This document shows positions 34,865 to 47,778 of a DNA stretch of 64,000 nt, one piece after another. The notes beneath the pieces are model-generated. The model was given only the letters and a program-made list of their open reading frames with translations. It made no database searches and was not told where the DNA came from. The first letter of the stretch is position 1. The number at the start of each line of letters is the position of its first letter. A program made the position numbers and the translations under genes. The stretch is from Caprella mutica (taxonomy: Eukaryota; Arthropoda; Malacostraca; Amphipoda; Caprellidae), in the NCBI GenBank assembly GCA_947561585.1, contig CANNZV010002306.1:1-64000 (forward strand), in the 5' to 3' direction.

Positions 34865-35225
34865 TTGCAGCTCCTCCGTTGATTCCAGATTTGTTGAGCC
34901 CCCGACTAACAGGTTTTGGATCGGTGTCCATTGTGACTTGTTTTGCGATTTGCTCTAACAACTCGATTTACAGTTCGACAGTTTCTCTCAGAAAAAATTA
35001 ACTTTTGGTCAGAGTATGGCTTTGGTGATGACATTTTTCCTTCTCTTTTCAAAGGAAAGGAAATCATTACTTTTGAGACAGAGTACCTCTTGTAACGCCA
35101 AACAGTCGGACAGTTTCTGTTACACTAGCGCCTGCCATATGAGCACTAACAATTTGGCCTCTTTGGAAGTCCGTTAGTTCAGCTATTTTTATAAGGTTAA
35201 TGGTACCACTTTTTACAAAATATAT
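34865..35225 (-). pseudogene. Tc1-like transposase fragment (HTH part)
   Basis: On the minus strand around 35175-35067 the reading LTDFQRGQIVSAHMAGASVT matches the N-terminal helix-turn-helix of Tc1-like transposases. Lower down, a frameshifted N-R-V-V-R-A-N-R-K block continues the DNA-binding domain. It is cut short and inactive. A shorter copy at 43925-44190 shows that the insertion predates the segmental duplication. Confidence 0.65.
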
Positions 35226-36436
35226 AACTGAAAAACAGGTATTTCGAATAAACAAATAAATATTAAGCATTATGATTGAACAAAATGACATAAAAATAAT
35301 TCAAATTTGCCTAGTTTGGGAAACAATTTCAGCTTGATTAATTATGAAATATGATATACTTACCTTGTATATTTGAATAATTATTATGAAAGAAAAAAAT
35401 TGTCTGATTCGAAGTGAGTTTTAGTAAAATTCGTAACTTATCATTATGTATACCAAAAAACGTTGCGCAAAAACGCATATAAATCTACGTGTAATATTCA
35501 TAATTATAATTACAGCAATCATATAATAGAATAAGTATAATATATCTCTAACATTTGAATTCTTTGTAAAATTAGTAGTATTGTAGTGGGTAATTATACT
35601 AATTATACTGCTATTTTACTATTATGTCTATAAAATTATTTTGCCCAAAAGTACTCTTCACATAGGGCTTGTTATACTGTATTGTTTTATTTTTACATAT
35701 TGTTTGTTTCAATGAAGATGTTTCAATTAACTAAGATTATTCAATACTCTAACATTTCATCTGTGGAGAAGGATTTTAAATTAAATTTCTGATATATAAT
35801 AAAGCCTAATTTTTTTCTGAAAATAAAGTGATTCCAATCGAAATATTTAATATCATTAACCAATTAATTTTCATCAATCATATTATGTTGAAATATATTA
35901 CTTAGATTAGAAGCAGTCTCACTTTAACCTAGCGTAATGACCAGGTCACACGAACGTTTTTGCATTGCGTTTTCACATCGTTTTTAAGTTTGAGGAAATA
36001 ATTGATAAACCCATTTCATATGTATCCATGATACACGACGCTTTTGGAGCATTCAGAAAAAGCATTCCAAAAAAAACTCTCGTATGACCAGGCCCTTATG
36101 CTGCCCAATTCTTTAACTAATAAAGATATAGCAAGTCAGTGAAGATGTCTTAGTCTTTAAATATTTTAACTTCATTTGTTCTTGATGTTTATACTAAGAA
36201 ATATTACAAAATTATATGTGGAAATAAAACTACATACAGTATTTTAGTTGTTTATTATTTAACCTCATATGTTATTACATATTGTGCAATACATCATCTA
36301 AATTCAAATATTGTTATAATTAATGTTAGATTAATCAATATTCTACTTTTCAATATTCTACTATTTAATTTAATACTAATTTATTTAATGTAAATGATTA
36401 TTTTTTGATTGTTTATTTTATGTTGGTTAAAGAATC

Positions 36437-36550
36437 GGTGTGCGGTTAGTTCACCTCCTTCAATTCACCGTCGAAAGGTTCTCGCACACAATTCACCGCA
36501 TGGTAAGTTCACTGCAACTCAATTTCTGCGTGGTAAATTCACAGCAAAAA
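36437..36550. repeat. TTCACC-type minisatellite arm (left arm of element D, copy i)
   Basis: Matches 44950-45062. The inverted right arm present in copy ii (45840-46070) is absent here, where the 11-bp array begins instead. Confidence 0.6.
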
Positions 36551-36654
36551 CAATTTATCTCAAAATATAACAATAATATAAAAAAGTAATAATAAAACAA
36601 ATATATCATCAACTAAATTAAATATCAAATATGTGAAAAAACAAGCTTGATTAA

Positions 36655-37790
36655 GGTATAATATTGATTGAATACTGATTAAATATTGATTGAATATTGA
36701 TTAAATATTGATTGAATATTGATTAAATATTGATTGAATATTGATTAAATATTGATTGAATATTGATTAAATATTGATTGAATATTGATAAAATATTGAT
36801 TGAATATTGATTAAATATTGATTGAATATTGATTAAATATTGATTGAATACTGATTAAATATTGATTGAATATTGATTAAATATTGATTGAATATTGATT
36901 AAATATTGATTGAATATTGATTAGATATTGATTGAATATTGATTAAATATTGATTGAATATTGATTAAATATTGATTGAATATTGATTAAATATTGATTG
37001 AATATTGATTAAATATTGATTGAATATTGATTAAATATTGATTGAATATTGATTAAATATAGATTGAATACTAATTAAATATTGATTGAATATCGATTAA
37101 ATATTGATTGAATATTGATTAAATATTGATTGAATATTGATTAAATATTGATTGAATATTGATTAAATATTGATTGAAAATTGATTAAATATTGATTAAA
37201 TATTGGTTAAATATATTTATAGTATTGAGTAAATAATGATTAAATATTAACTAAATATTGATTAAATGTTGATTAAATATTGATTAAATATTGATTAAAT
37301 ATTGATTGAATATTGATCAAATATTGATTAAATATTGATTAAGTATTGATTAAATATTGATTAATTATTGATCAAATATTGATTAAATATTGATTAAGTA
37401 TTGATTAAATATTGATTAATTATTGATTAAATATTGATTAAATATTGGTTAAATATTGATTAAATATTGGTTACTTGTTTTTTATAATTGATTAAATATT
37501 GACTGAATATTGATTAAATAATTAATTAGATATATAATAAATATTGATTAAATATCTATATAATATTGATTAAATATTGATTAAATATCTATATAATATT
37601 GATTAAATATTGATTAAATATTGATTAAATATTGATTAAATGTTGATTAAATGTTGACTAAATATTGATTAAATATTGTTTAAATATTGATTGAAATTAC
37701 TGATTAAATATTCTGATTAATATTGATTAAACATAGTATTTGAATATTTTATTAAATATATTAATTAAATTTTGATTAAATAGTAATCAT
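36655..37790. repeat. 11-bp satellite ATTGATTAAAT with 22-bp dimer
   Basis: 36655-37190 alternates ATTGATTAAAT and ATTGATTGAAT regularly as a 22-bp unit. After 37200 the array is monomeric and degenerate. Confidence 0.95.
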
Positions 37791-38485
37791 CATTGAATAC
37801 ATGTTAATTTATTAAACTATGCAATAATTATGATATCTGCATAACAATGTAAATACCAGAATATTTCTAAAACTGTGCTTAAAACCATAGTTTCTAAATT
37901 AAAACAAAAATAATAAAGTAAATTAATAATAGATATAAAACTGAACATTGAAAACAATTCTCCACTATAATAAAATTATGTCCAGTATCTTATTACAATA
38001 ATATTAATAATATCTATTAAAATATTCTAAAAGTTTGTATACAATTTTACAGCATTTTAATAATTTAGAATGATTTGAAATAAATTATTATAAAAAAAAT
38101 TTGTTTAAAAACCATAAATTAACCACATAGTGACAGATACCTTCTAATATGGATTCTAATGGAAAAATAAAGATTTTAATCATATAATCAAAATGTTTTG
38201 AATAAGATTGAGGTTACATAATAATTTTCAAATATAATGAGAAAAGTCATATACACCAAAGTATTCCTTACAAAATATACAAATAATATTCCACTAGGGA
38301 TCAACTCTTACAAGAACATTTATTCAATGAGATCTAAGCTGCATGTTTGTTCATAATGATTAGGAAAGACCAATTCATGAGTTGTTGGTTTATTTTTATT
38401 CAGGTAACCCTAACCTAAATATAAATTACGTGGTGATTAATTATCTACATTCCATATTATGGATATACAATCAATAGCGTCAGAC
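37791..38485. other. Duplicated AT-rich spacer
   Basis: Parts match 46590-47360 and 57385-57640 (shared GAGATTACATAATAATTTTC, ATTCCACTAGGG, GTAACCCTAACCTAAATATA). No gene. Confidence 0.6.
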
Positions 38486-39796
38486 GGGGTATCACTACGC
38501 ACAATCCCGCAAACTCTGTATTTACTCGAAAACTAAAGGTACTAGAGAAACACTTTTTCTCTTGATGAAATGATCATGAATGAGGATGGTTCCCAGTCAG
38601 TTTCGAAATGATAGCTAAATAAATAAAATACTTACTGACAATTTGTTCGGCGTAACTTTTAGTGAGTTCATCGGGGTATCACTGCGCACATGAAGGGGTA
38701 TTAATGCGCATTGCAAAAATACAGTACTTCTGTCCCCTACCTGAATACCTCTTGTCCCCATTTTAATGCCCCTCCTCCCCCCTATCTAAACCGTCTACTT
38801 TCCCCATCTAAATATCCCTCTCCTCCTTTCATAATCCCCTCTCTTCTCATCTAAATCCCCTCTCTTCTCATCTAAATCCCCCTCTCCTACCATTTTAATC
38901 ACATTCTCTCCTCATCGAAATCTCCCTCTCTTCCCATCTAAATCCCTCTCTCCCAATCTATTTCCCTTTCTCCCCCATCTATTTCCCCCTCTCCCACATC
39001 TGAATCCTCCTCCCCTCACCAAAACGTTTGTGCTTCCCTCTCTACATGCAATCTCCCCAATCTACTTGTCACTTGCTTTTTAAACACATATTTAATGATA
39101 CTGCAACAAATTTAACAATTAAATTTCACGCAACTAGTTAATTACTTATATCAAGTAATATAATACGATCGTACGTTTATTGTTAATCAATATTTAATTC
39201 AAAAACCTCTCACCCCCCATCCCTAAATACCCACTCTCCCTATTTTAATACCCCCACATCAAGTTGCATAGCTACTACGATCGTAAGTTTAATGTTAATC
39301 AAATTTCTAATACAATAACACATTCAATATTCATGCCTTTATTAAGAGCTAAAAACTTATTATTTTTAAATTGATTCATTTACATACAAATATTGTTATT
39401 GATGATGCGCAGAGATACCCCTCTACCTCTAAATTATCTGGGGTATCACTGTGCACGGTTGTGGCGGTAAAACTGTTTAAACTGAGAAGTTGAAAATTTG
39501 ACATAATGTAACTGGTATTGTTTGTGCCAACATGTTAAAACAATATGAATATCTATATCTCGGTTCTAGAGTAATTGGAGAGTTTGCAGGATTTAAAAAT
39601 CAACAGCGCAAACTTTTTTCAGATCGTTCTGAGAGCACTACATACATATATCGTGACTGAGCTCTAGAAATAATAATAGGATGAAAGTGCGTCATGATGT
39701 TTATGGGAGAAAAGAAGATGCTTGGAATGATGATGAAATCAGATTTACGCTAAAACAAGTGGTTTCAAAATTAAAAAGGGTGCGGAGTGATACCCC
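38486..39796. mobile_element. Inverted-repeat insertion specific to copy i, 1.3 kb
   Basis: Ends GGGGTATCACTACGCAC and, inverted, GTGCGGAGTGATACCCC. The same locus in the 58-kb copy lacks it: there CCATATTATG-type sequence runs straight into TTCTCACTAAGAAATTG. Inside are further GGGGTATCACTGCGCAC words (38674, 39433) and a pyrimidine-rich tract (38735-39080). No transposase recognised. Confidence 0.6.
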
Positions 39797-40028
39797 ATAA
39801 AAATTGTATGTGCAATGATACCTATATTTATTATGAGTTCTCACTTAGAAATTGAAATTCCTATTTACATATAAAAAATTATTTTATCTTAATATAAATT
39901 ATTGAATTGTTCTAATATTATCGACAATAAAGCGACGAACTGGATTTTTAGATCATTATCAGCAAGATTTTGATGTAATTATTCAAATGAAGAAAAACTA
40001 CAAAAAAGAGGATATGACTGTACTATGT

Positions 40029-40808
40029 TTAAGTAATAGAAATTTCACACATCGTGAGCCTAATGGATCGCTTGTGGATCAGAAGGTACCTACCGAAGAA
40101 CTTCTCTTCCAGTTTGAAATGATGCAGTTGAGCCACAATGGTTGGAGCAACTGTCTCTCCTATTTTCACGAATCCATCAAAATCCATTGCTTCAATGCTG
40201 TTGATATTTGCTGTCTTTCCAAGGTAGATATCGGCTTTCTCAAAGGTATTTGCTAAATGAGTAGCCACTGATATTGAGTGAGATCTTAAGGTAACTTCTC
40301 TGATGGGTTTCTCTTCACCTAAGTCAAACAGAAGGTAAATAAGAGGGGTTGGGTTTAATTTCGAGTTATAACAGTCTTTGCCGAACTTTTGGTAGAAGAT
40401 ACCATCCACCAAAGTGTTCATCGGGGCATAAACAATTGCTCCTTCTAAACTGTACTCTGGAGATCCAACTACCGTTGCGCCCGTTGCGAAGTTCATCTTC
40501 ATCCTCGTGTAGCAGTTGAGTTTTGGCTCTCCGTTACCTGGATGATTATAATAGACAATTAACCGAGAGAGGACACACACTTCATCTTCTTTGAAGCAAG
40601 CTAGGTTGCACCAATCGGTGACTAAGCAGAGCTGAATGCACTGGACTTTGTTTCTAGCTTTCGTGTGAATCTGAATCTCATCCTCGTCTGTTGTGATCAA
40701 ACTGCTTTCGGAGATATGCACGAATCGTAGAACTTCTCTCAAATTAGCGTCTGCAATGACTAAGTAGCAGATAATAACCAGGGGATAACACAGGAATGAT
40801 GGTGACAT
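40029..40808 (-). CDS. Secreted PAN + discoidin-like protein, copy 1
   Basis: A single-exon ORF of 259 residues starting at ATG 40808. Residues 1-21 are a signal peptide (hydrophobic core LVIICYLVIADA). Residues about 30-105 look like a PAN/apple module with six cysteines (about C57, C61, C67, C71, C78, C99). Residues about 120-258 resemble an F5/8 type C (discoidin, galactose-binding) domain: a VDG turn, the FDLGEEKP strand, a T-L-R-S strand, and an ending GRYLLIHK...CEISIT, with cysteines about C146 and C254. Such modules bind carbohydrates or phospholipids on surfaces; the ligand is unknown. It is close to the 58.4-kb copy and more distant from the 50.7-kb copy. The 5' flank is shared among copies. 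A secreted lectin-like recognition or effector role is inference. Confidence 0.8.
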   Translation of the reverse strand: MSPSFLCYPLVIICYLVIADANLREVLRFVHISESSLITTDEDEIQIHTKARNKVQCIQLCLVTDWCNLACFKEDEVCVLSRLIVYYNHPGNGEPKLNCYTRMKMNFATGATVVGSPEYSLEGAIVYAPMNTLVDGIFYQKFGKDCYNSKLNPTPLIYLLFDLGEEKPIREVTLRSHSISVATHLANTFEKADIYLGKTANINSIEAMDFDGFVKIGETVAPTIVAQLHHFKLEEKFFGRYLLIHKRSIRLTMCEISIT

Positions 40809-41940
40809 TGCTGAAAATAACTCAAGAAATTTTATTTTGTTACAAACTGCTTCTGAGGTAGGTTTGGTCTCCTTGGTTTCAACTCCGTTACTGAAGCTAT
40901 TTCATTATTCTAATCGATGCTTGATAATATTGTCATCATCACTAATAAACTTCTGAACAAAAGTGTGGAATAAAAAGCACTTCAAAGCTATTTCAACCAT
41001 CAATCAAAAGTAATCGAAGTCAGGCAATGTTACAATTAGTTGGAATGAATTGTCTCTGCCAATAAATATTAGTTAATTTCATTTTAACTTTTGCATAAAA
41101 TTTAGAGCATATTGTTCTATAATCGAACCTTATCAAAATAATACAATGATGATGAATATATCACAAGATAAGCTATAATAAAACACTTATTTAGATTCTA
41201 GAATAAAGGTACATAGTATTAATATATATACCTATATCTTATTGCGTTTAAAATTTATGATATTTAAATTACCGATACAAAGTTTTCAAGGTATCGATGA
41301 AAAAAGTCCTCTCAATGATTAAATAGTCGGCACACTTCAGGGCAGGCAAAACAAGGAGAGGTTTTTCATATTGTTTTTTAATAACAATGAATTTTGCACA
41401 TCCCTTTTTATTAAAATTCTTAGGCAGTTTTTAGATGGTAATTTTAATAGGAATAGTATTGTTTAGAAGACGGAATTGTTTCTGTCCTATGAACACTTTT
41501 GCGGATGGTATAACTCTATCATAACTCAACCTTACCTTATCATCAGCTATTCTACATATGTATCATTTTCCCATGAGCAACTCACCTCCTCCTAGACTTT
41601 CATATTTTTCCAAATCTCTCCCAGTGTCACCTAAACCCTTTGAGCTCTTACCTACTATCACTGCCTTTCCCAAAACTCTCTAATGACCATTCTTTTCATT
41701 CACAATTTTCTTCCATCCATCGGTATTCCTCACTAACCTCTCCAAATCTGTACAATCAATTCCTGCTTCCGTCCCCTTCCTCCACTTTTTTTTCCCAGGA
41801 CCCTAAAATCCCTCATATCTTACCTTGCACCGCTGATTTACCCTGCCTATCGATATCCCATTTCATACCATACCCTATTCTCTCCAGCACCCTCATATCA
41901 ATTCCATGCCTTATAGATCTAATTCTTAATTAGATCTATA
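40809..41940. other. 5' flank of copy 1, shared with the 59-61 kb flank
   Basis: Collinear with 59174-59700, about 60080-60370 and 61195-61360 (for example CTTCTGAACAAAAGTGTGGA and CATGAGCAACTCACCTCC). The pyrimidine-rich 41570-41930 gives an accidental open frame at 41640-41933. No gene. Confidence 0.6.
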
Positions 41941-41944
41941 GGGC

Positions 41945-42035
41945 TTAATAGATCTAATTCTAGGTACATTTCTTATCCTTGGTTTCAACTCCTTTATTAA
42001 GACTATTCATTATTCAAATCTATATTTATGTAGCA
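41945..42035 (-). pseudogene. 5'-flank relic of a deleted PAN/discoidin gene copy
   Basis: 41960-42025 (TTGGTTTCAACTCCTTTATT, AAGACTATTCATTATTCAA) matches the sequence just upstream of the truncated copy at 61950-62025. In the later block a gene body (61443-61916) lies between the homologues of 41930 and 41960; here it is missing. The neighbouring duplicated word ATAGATCTAATTCT may mark the deletion. Confidence 0.5.
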
Positions 42036-43026
42036 TTCTGAATTAGCTAAAATTATCACATTATTTCAACACGAAATGGCAACTTTTTATCACTATTACC
42101 AGACCCAACTCAAAAAAGTTGAAAAAACTCTCCACCCTATTCTGTAATGTTTTTTTTTCAATTATCTGCACTAGAATATCCAATATGATTATTGTAACTA
42201 CTATAAGAAGACAGATGACTGATCTTAAAATTGCAGGGGAAGATATCCAAGGTAAAAGTTAATTTTAAAATTATCAGAAATATTAAGATCACTCATATAT
42301 CTTTTTAGTTTCTTTTAAGACTTATTATAATTTTAGGTAGAATATTTAACAAAATACTTTTGAATAATATTGACATCTTGGTTAATTTAAATCATAACAA
42401 CGTAATTAACATATGCATAAATGTGTAACGGTCAATGAAAGAGATGAGTGTGTGTATGTAAGGAACAGGATAAAAATAAACAAATTTAACAAGGATATAT
42501 AACTCTGAAAACTTCACTAACAATCATTTCAATTTTATTTTGTATTTGTATTTTATGTTTACGTATTTTTGGTATTAATATAGGATTTTCTAGATATACT
42601 TGTGAAAAAGATTACTTAAAAATGAAGTTATCTCCAATTTTTCTTGTAGAGGGAGAGGAGATGTAGCATTCTGAATTATCTAAAATTATATTGTAAAATC
42701 TTAGATCTGAAACATGACCTAAGGTAATGGAATGTGGTATCTTTCTCACGGAGAAATAATAGATTTATTGATATGTAAGGAAAGATTAGAAATAATTGTA
42801 AAAATAAATGAACTATTTTTTATGTGAGTCAATAATTAGTTTACGACTTAGAGATTCATGTGGTTTGAGCCAACCAAGTTATGGACAGGATCTTAGCTCA
42901 TTAGAAGTTTCCTGTGAAGATGCTTAGAGGTAAATAAAGGCATGGCTTTATGTAACTAGGATCATTCAAATTCAGTCAGGTTCAGTGGTCAGTTAGGTCC
43001 AGTCGCAATCGGGTTCAGTACTTAGC
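42036..43026. other. Spacer with a direct repeat
   Basis: ATGTAGCATTCTGAATTA(G/T)CTAAAATTAT occurs at 42029 and again at about 42660, same orientation, possibly the ends of a small insertion. No gene. Confidence 0.4.
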
Positions 43027-45175
43027 CAAACTCACTCTCGGTAACTCGTTCAAGGAATAAAAATACTTCGGAAAACATTATATTCACTTTATAAAACATT
43101 GCAATACAATTTGATGATTCATATATAATTCAACTATATAATAATATATAATTGAATTTCTTTGCCTTCTCTACTATAATTAGTAGGGCACCTTTTTGTT
43201 AATAAGATTATTAAAACTGAATTCAAATAATCTAGAATATATTTGCAGGTGCTCCCCTGGTTTAGAGGAAAAAATAAAGATAATGTATTTGAGTTTATTA
43301 TAACTATTTGGTTTTAGCAATTTGTAGAGAATAGTACATATTAGTGTCCTTGTAACATTTGGGTTTTGATTCCACTGCTATGGAATCAGTTCACTACATT
43401 TGTGAGATTAAATCTTAGATTCTAACTTCAATTAGTCAAGAATTTTTAATAAATTCTGTATCTATTTAATTTTTAGTTCTTTTTATACAGATTCATACTT
43501 CAAAATCGCTTATTTGATATTATGTTCAAATCTGCTTTCTGTGCTTTAACTATTCCGATCATTTTCTTGGCTTTCATTTCATTGGATCAGTTATTATATT
43601 TGGTTTATTGATAAGATTCGATGATGAAATATTCGAATCGAAAACTACTTCATCCGAAAATCAAATTTGATATTCAAAAAACAAAAAAGTGACTTTCAAC
43701 TGCATTGGCGAAAATGATATACTCTTATGCTTTTGGAATGGAATTCTTTTGCTAAAAGGATATTAGTAATGCCTTTTATTTTATGTTTTGCATATTGAAT
43801 TTCTCTATTTTATATGATTCGACGGACAGGAAATTGAATTCTCTAAGTGAAGAACATTTTAATCTGAAATGTTCGATTGTGTGAACTGTAAATTTATCAA
43901 ACTATATAGTATAAGAGGATGAAATAAAATTAGAAGCACTTGCAGCTCTTCCGTTGAATCCAGATTTGTGCAGACCCCGACTTACAGGTTTTGGTTCTGT
44001 ATGTGATCATTGTGAGTGAGTTTACAAGTCTTGGTTTTGCGATTTATTATGTTATTTAATATAACAGTTTCTCTCAGAAAAATTTGTCTTGTGGCCAGAG
44101 TATGGTTTTCTCTTTCAAAGGAAGTCATTATTTATGAGACAGTACCTCTTGACCAACAAGTCGTGTAATTTCTGTTACACTAGCACCTGCCATATCAGAT
44201 TATTCCATACTCTAACATTTCATCTTTCTAGAATACTGAAAAGGATTTTAAATTAAATTTCTGATATTTCATAAAGCCAGACTTTTTTCTGAAAATAAAA
44301 TCAATCGAATCGAAATATTTCACAATGATATGTAATTAATGTTCATCAATCAAATTATGTTGCATTATATATTATATAAAATTAGAAGCAGTCTCACTTT
44401 AACCTTGTGTTAGGTCCCGGTCACACGACCTATTTTGTGTAGCGTTTTTGAGTTTGAGGAAATTATTGTTAAACCCATTTCATATATGTATCCATGTTAC
44501 GCGACCCTTTTGGAGCATTCAAAACGCCTCAAAAACGCTCGTGTGACCGATCCCTTATGCTGCCCAATTCTTAATCTAATAAGGTACATGGCGAGTCAGT
44601 GAAAATTTCTTAGCCTTTAAATATTTTAATTTCATTTATTTTTGATGTTTATAGCAAGAAATGTTACAAAATTATATGTCGAAATAAAACAAGATACAGT
44701 ATTTTATTTCTTTATTAGTTAACATTATATGATGTTATATATAGTGCAATACATCATCTAAGTTCAAAAATTGCTATAATTAATGCTCGATTACACTATA
44801 CACCAATATTCTACTATTTAAAACTATTGTTCAATATTCTATCAATTTTTGCATCACACTAAATTGTAATATTATATAATTTGATTTAAAAAATATTGAA
44901 TGTTAATCATTATTTTTTTATTGTTGATTATATATTAGTTATGAATCGGTGTGCGGTTAGTTCACCTCCTTCAATTCACCGTCGAAATGTTCTCGCACTC
45001 AATTCACCACTTGGTAAGTTCTCGCACTCAATTCCTGCGTGGTAAATTCACCATAAAAACAATTTATCTCAAAATATAACAATTATTTAAAAAAAAACTA
45101 ATATTAAAACAAATATATCATCAACTAAATTAGATATCAAATATGTGAAAATACAGACTTGTTTAAGGTATAATT
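43027..45175. repeat. Segmental duplication, copy ii
   Basis: Homologue of 33960-36650, including the Tc1 fragment (43925-44190) and the TTCACC block, but with deletions and about 10% visible substitutions. Confidence 0.85.
43925..44190 (-). pseudogene. Tc1-like transposase fragment, second copy
   Basis: Counterpart of 34865-35225 with further deletion; the A-G-A-S-V-T-E block is still readable on the minus strand near 44180. Confidence 0.5.
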
Positions 45176-46070
45176 ACACCTCTCATTAAATATTTATAAA
45201 ACTTTTCTATTCGAAGAATGTAGGGACAGGAATATTGAATTAATATTATTGAACATATAAAATAATATGAATAATAAGAATTATTGTCTCCACATTAATT
45301 TCTTTGGGAGTAGCATTTGGTTATAATTAATCAATAAATACATGTATAATACTAAAAAAAAACTTACGATTTGTCGTAAAGAACTATATTTGTTCCAAGC
45401 CATTTAACGTAACTGAAGCAACAAGGAAAAATCCCTATCGACGTAGAAAATAACTGTTTGACTGTGAAACTACCTATCTTATACAAATTAGATATTAAGT
45501 AACTATTGTAGATGGAAAGAATTGTATGAAATTTCGAGCACTCTAGAATGATAACATAACATGTACAATAAAGAATGTTGAGAAAAGAGTCTCACTATAA
45601 GTTATACATTAGTTTATTGAGAACTAATCAAAACTACCTGTTCCACTTGAAGAACACTGAATAAATCCATTTTTTCAAATAAAGGAGAATTACAAATTCT
45701 AATAGTCAATTTATTGCCAAATTGAATATATGAGGAATGTTGTAGACGTATAATAATGTATAAAGTATTTAAGTATTTAACCTTTTCTTGACATTGATTC
45801 AAAAGAATAGAAACACACATTACTTAAATGGGAATTAACCATTCGGTGAATTTACCTTGCAGTGAATTTACCATGTGATGAAATAAGTTCCAGTAAATTT
45901 AACTTTCGGTGAATTTATCATGTGGTGAATTAAGTTCCAGTAAATTTAAATTGCGGTGAATTTACCATGTGGTGAATTAAGTTCCAGTAAATTTAACTTG
46001 CGGTGAATTTAATTTGAGTGAATTGTGTGCGAGACTTTTCCAGCGGTAATTTGAGAGCGGTAAACTTACC
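44950..46070. mobile_element. Foldback-like element D with TTCACC/GGTGAA arms
   Basis: The left arm (44950-45062) has GGTTAGTTCACC, AATTCACCGTCGAAA, TCTCGCACTCAATTCACC. The right arm (about 45840-46070) has the inverse (GGTGAATTTACCATGTGGTG units, then GAATTGTGTGCGAGA, GGTAAACTTACC). The core is about 780 bp without a gene. The architecture resembles elements A-C. No target duplication found. Confidence 0.5.
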
Positions 46071-46129
46071 TCTAATCTCTAATTTATTAAATATTTATTA
46101 AATTTCATTGATTAAATAATGATTAAATA

Positions 46130-46560
46130 TTGATGAATACTGATTAATTATTGATTAAATATTGATTAAATATTGATTAAATATTGATTAAATATTGATT
46201 AAATATTGATTAAATATTGATTAAATATTGATTAAATATTGATTAAATATTGATTAAATATTGATTAAATATTGATTAAATATTGATTAAATATTGATTA
46301 AATATTGATTAAATATTGATTAAATATTGATTAAATATTAACTAAATATTGATTGAATATAGACTAAATATTGATTAAATATTGATTAAATATTGATTAA
46401 ATAGTGATTAAATAGTGTTAAATAGTAATTAAATAGTGATTAAAAATTGATTAAATATTGATCAAATATTGATTAAATATTGATCAAATATTGATTAAAT
46501 ATTGATCAAATATTGATTAAATATTGATTAAATGTTGATTAAATATACAAATTAAATAGT
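46130..46560. repeat. 11-bp satellite ATTGATTAAAT (copy ii position)
   Basis: A monomeric array without the 22-bp dimer seen at 36655-37190. It stands at the homologous place in the duplicated block. Confidence 0.95.
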
Positions 46561-47620
46561 TGATCAAATATACTAATTAAATTTTGATTAAATTGTAATC
46601 ATCATTGAATACATGTTGATTAATTAAACTATGCAATAAGTGTGATATCTGCATAACAATGTGAATACCAGAATATATCCAAAACTGTGCTAAAAACTAT
46701 AAGTTTCTAAATTAAATCATAAACACTTCTTCTTAAATTAAATATAAAAAATACCATTGAATATTACAAACAATTCTTCATTATACTAAAATTATGATCA
46801 GTATCTTATTACAATCATAATAATAATAATGACTATTTTAAGGAATTTAATATCTAGTGTAAAATTCTTAAAGCATTCTTATAATTTCAGATTATTAAAA
46901 ATGGTATATTAAAATAAAGCTGTTTAGAAACATCGGCAATATTAAGGTTTGTGGTTACCTAGAATACGACATGTTCAACATAAGTGAAGATATTAAACAC
47001 ACCTTGATGTTTACAATATCGTACATATCATTAGAAAATTTCAAGTAGATCTCTTTAATTTCTGTGAGAAATTAACCACATACCTACCATTAGTGATTTC
47101 AATTGGAAAAATGTGATTTAAATAAAATATTTAAAATATTTCTAAAATGTTAAGGTTGCATAAACTTTTCGTAATTTATGTAAGCAACATATTGAAAAAA
47201 GTCATGAAAATCAAAGGACTTCAGTTCAATAAAATGTACAGATACAAATGATATTCCAATAAGGATGAACTCTTACGATGAAGCAGATTTTTCGGCGGGT
47301 ATTTTTAATTTAGGTAACAATTACCCAAATATATATTATGTGGTGATTAATTACCTACTTTCTCGATAATGAATAAATTTAACAACTTTAAAGCTCATAT
47401 ATATTTTTAATATGAGTTCACGCATTATAAATTTAATTTCCCATTCATATTTCATACACAATATATTTTAATCGGATACAAATTATTGAAATGTCTAAAT
47501 AATATCTGAAAATATTGCAACCTATTTTTTCTATGCAATTAAGAGTAGAATTTGATGCCATTATTTGAATGAGAAATATCAATAATAGTACAAATCAGTG
47601 TAAATTCCTAGTTCAAGTCC
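46561..47620. other. Duplicated AT-rich spacer
   Basis: Homologous in part to 37780-38460 (AATCATCATTGAATACATGT, ATATCTGCATAACAATGT). No gene. Confidence 0.6.
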
Positions 47621-47778
47621 TATTTCATTGAGGGATGTGAACTAGGAAGGGGGTATTGCCAAATTAAATTTTCTTAAATTTAATTACCTTTTATCTGATT
47701 AAAATATATTGAACTAAAAATTATTAATGGACAGAAAATTTAGTATCTTGACTGCATATACAAACAATTGTTGGTACA

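Larger units (their letters stand above)
33960..36650. repeat. Segmental duplication, copy i
   Basis: Collinear with 43027-45175: both begin AAACTCACTCTCGGT and pass through the same Tc1 fragment. Both continue through the TTAATTTCTGATAT, CACACGA and AAATAAAAC blocks to the GGTGTGCGGTTAGTTCACC block. Copy i retains about 430 bp (35225-35700) absent from copy ii. Confidence 0.85.

Noticed and set aside
40029..40256. Plus-strand ORFs antisense to the PAN/discoidin genes (also 50779-51303 and 58352-58621)
   Set aside because: Shadows of the minus-strand genes, which have a signal peptide and conserved domains.
41640..41933. 97-codon ORF in a pyrimidine-rich tract
   Set aside because: Serine/proline/leucine composition simply reflects CT-rich sequence; the homologous tract at 61.2 kb does not keep the frame.
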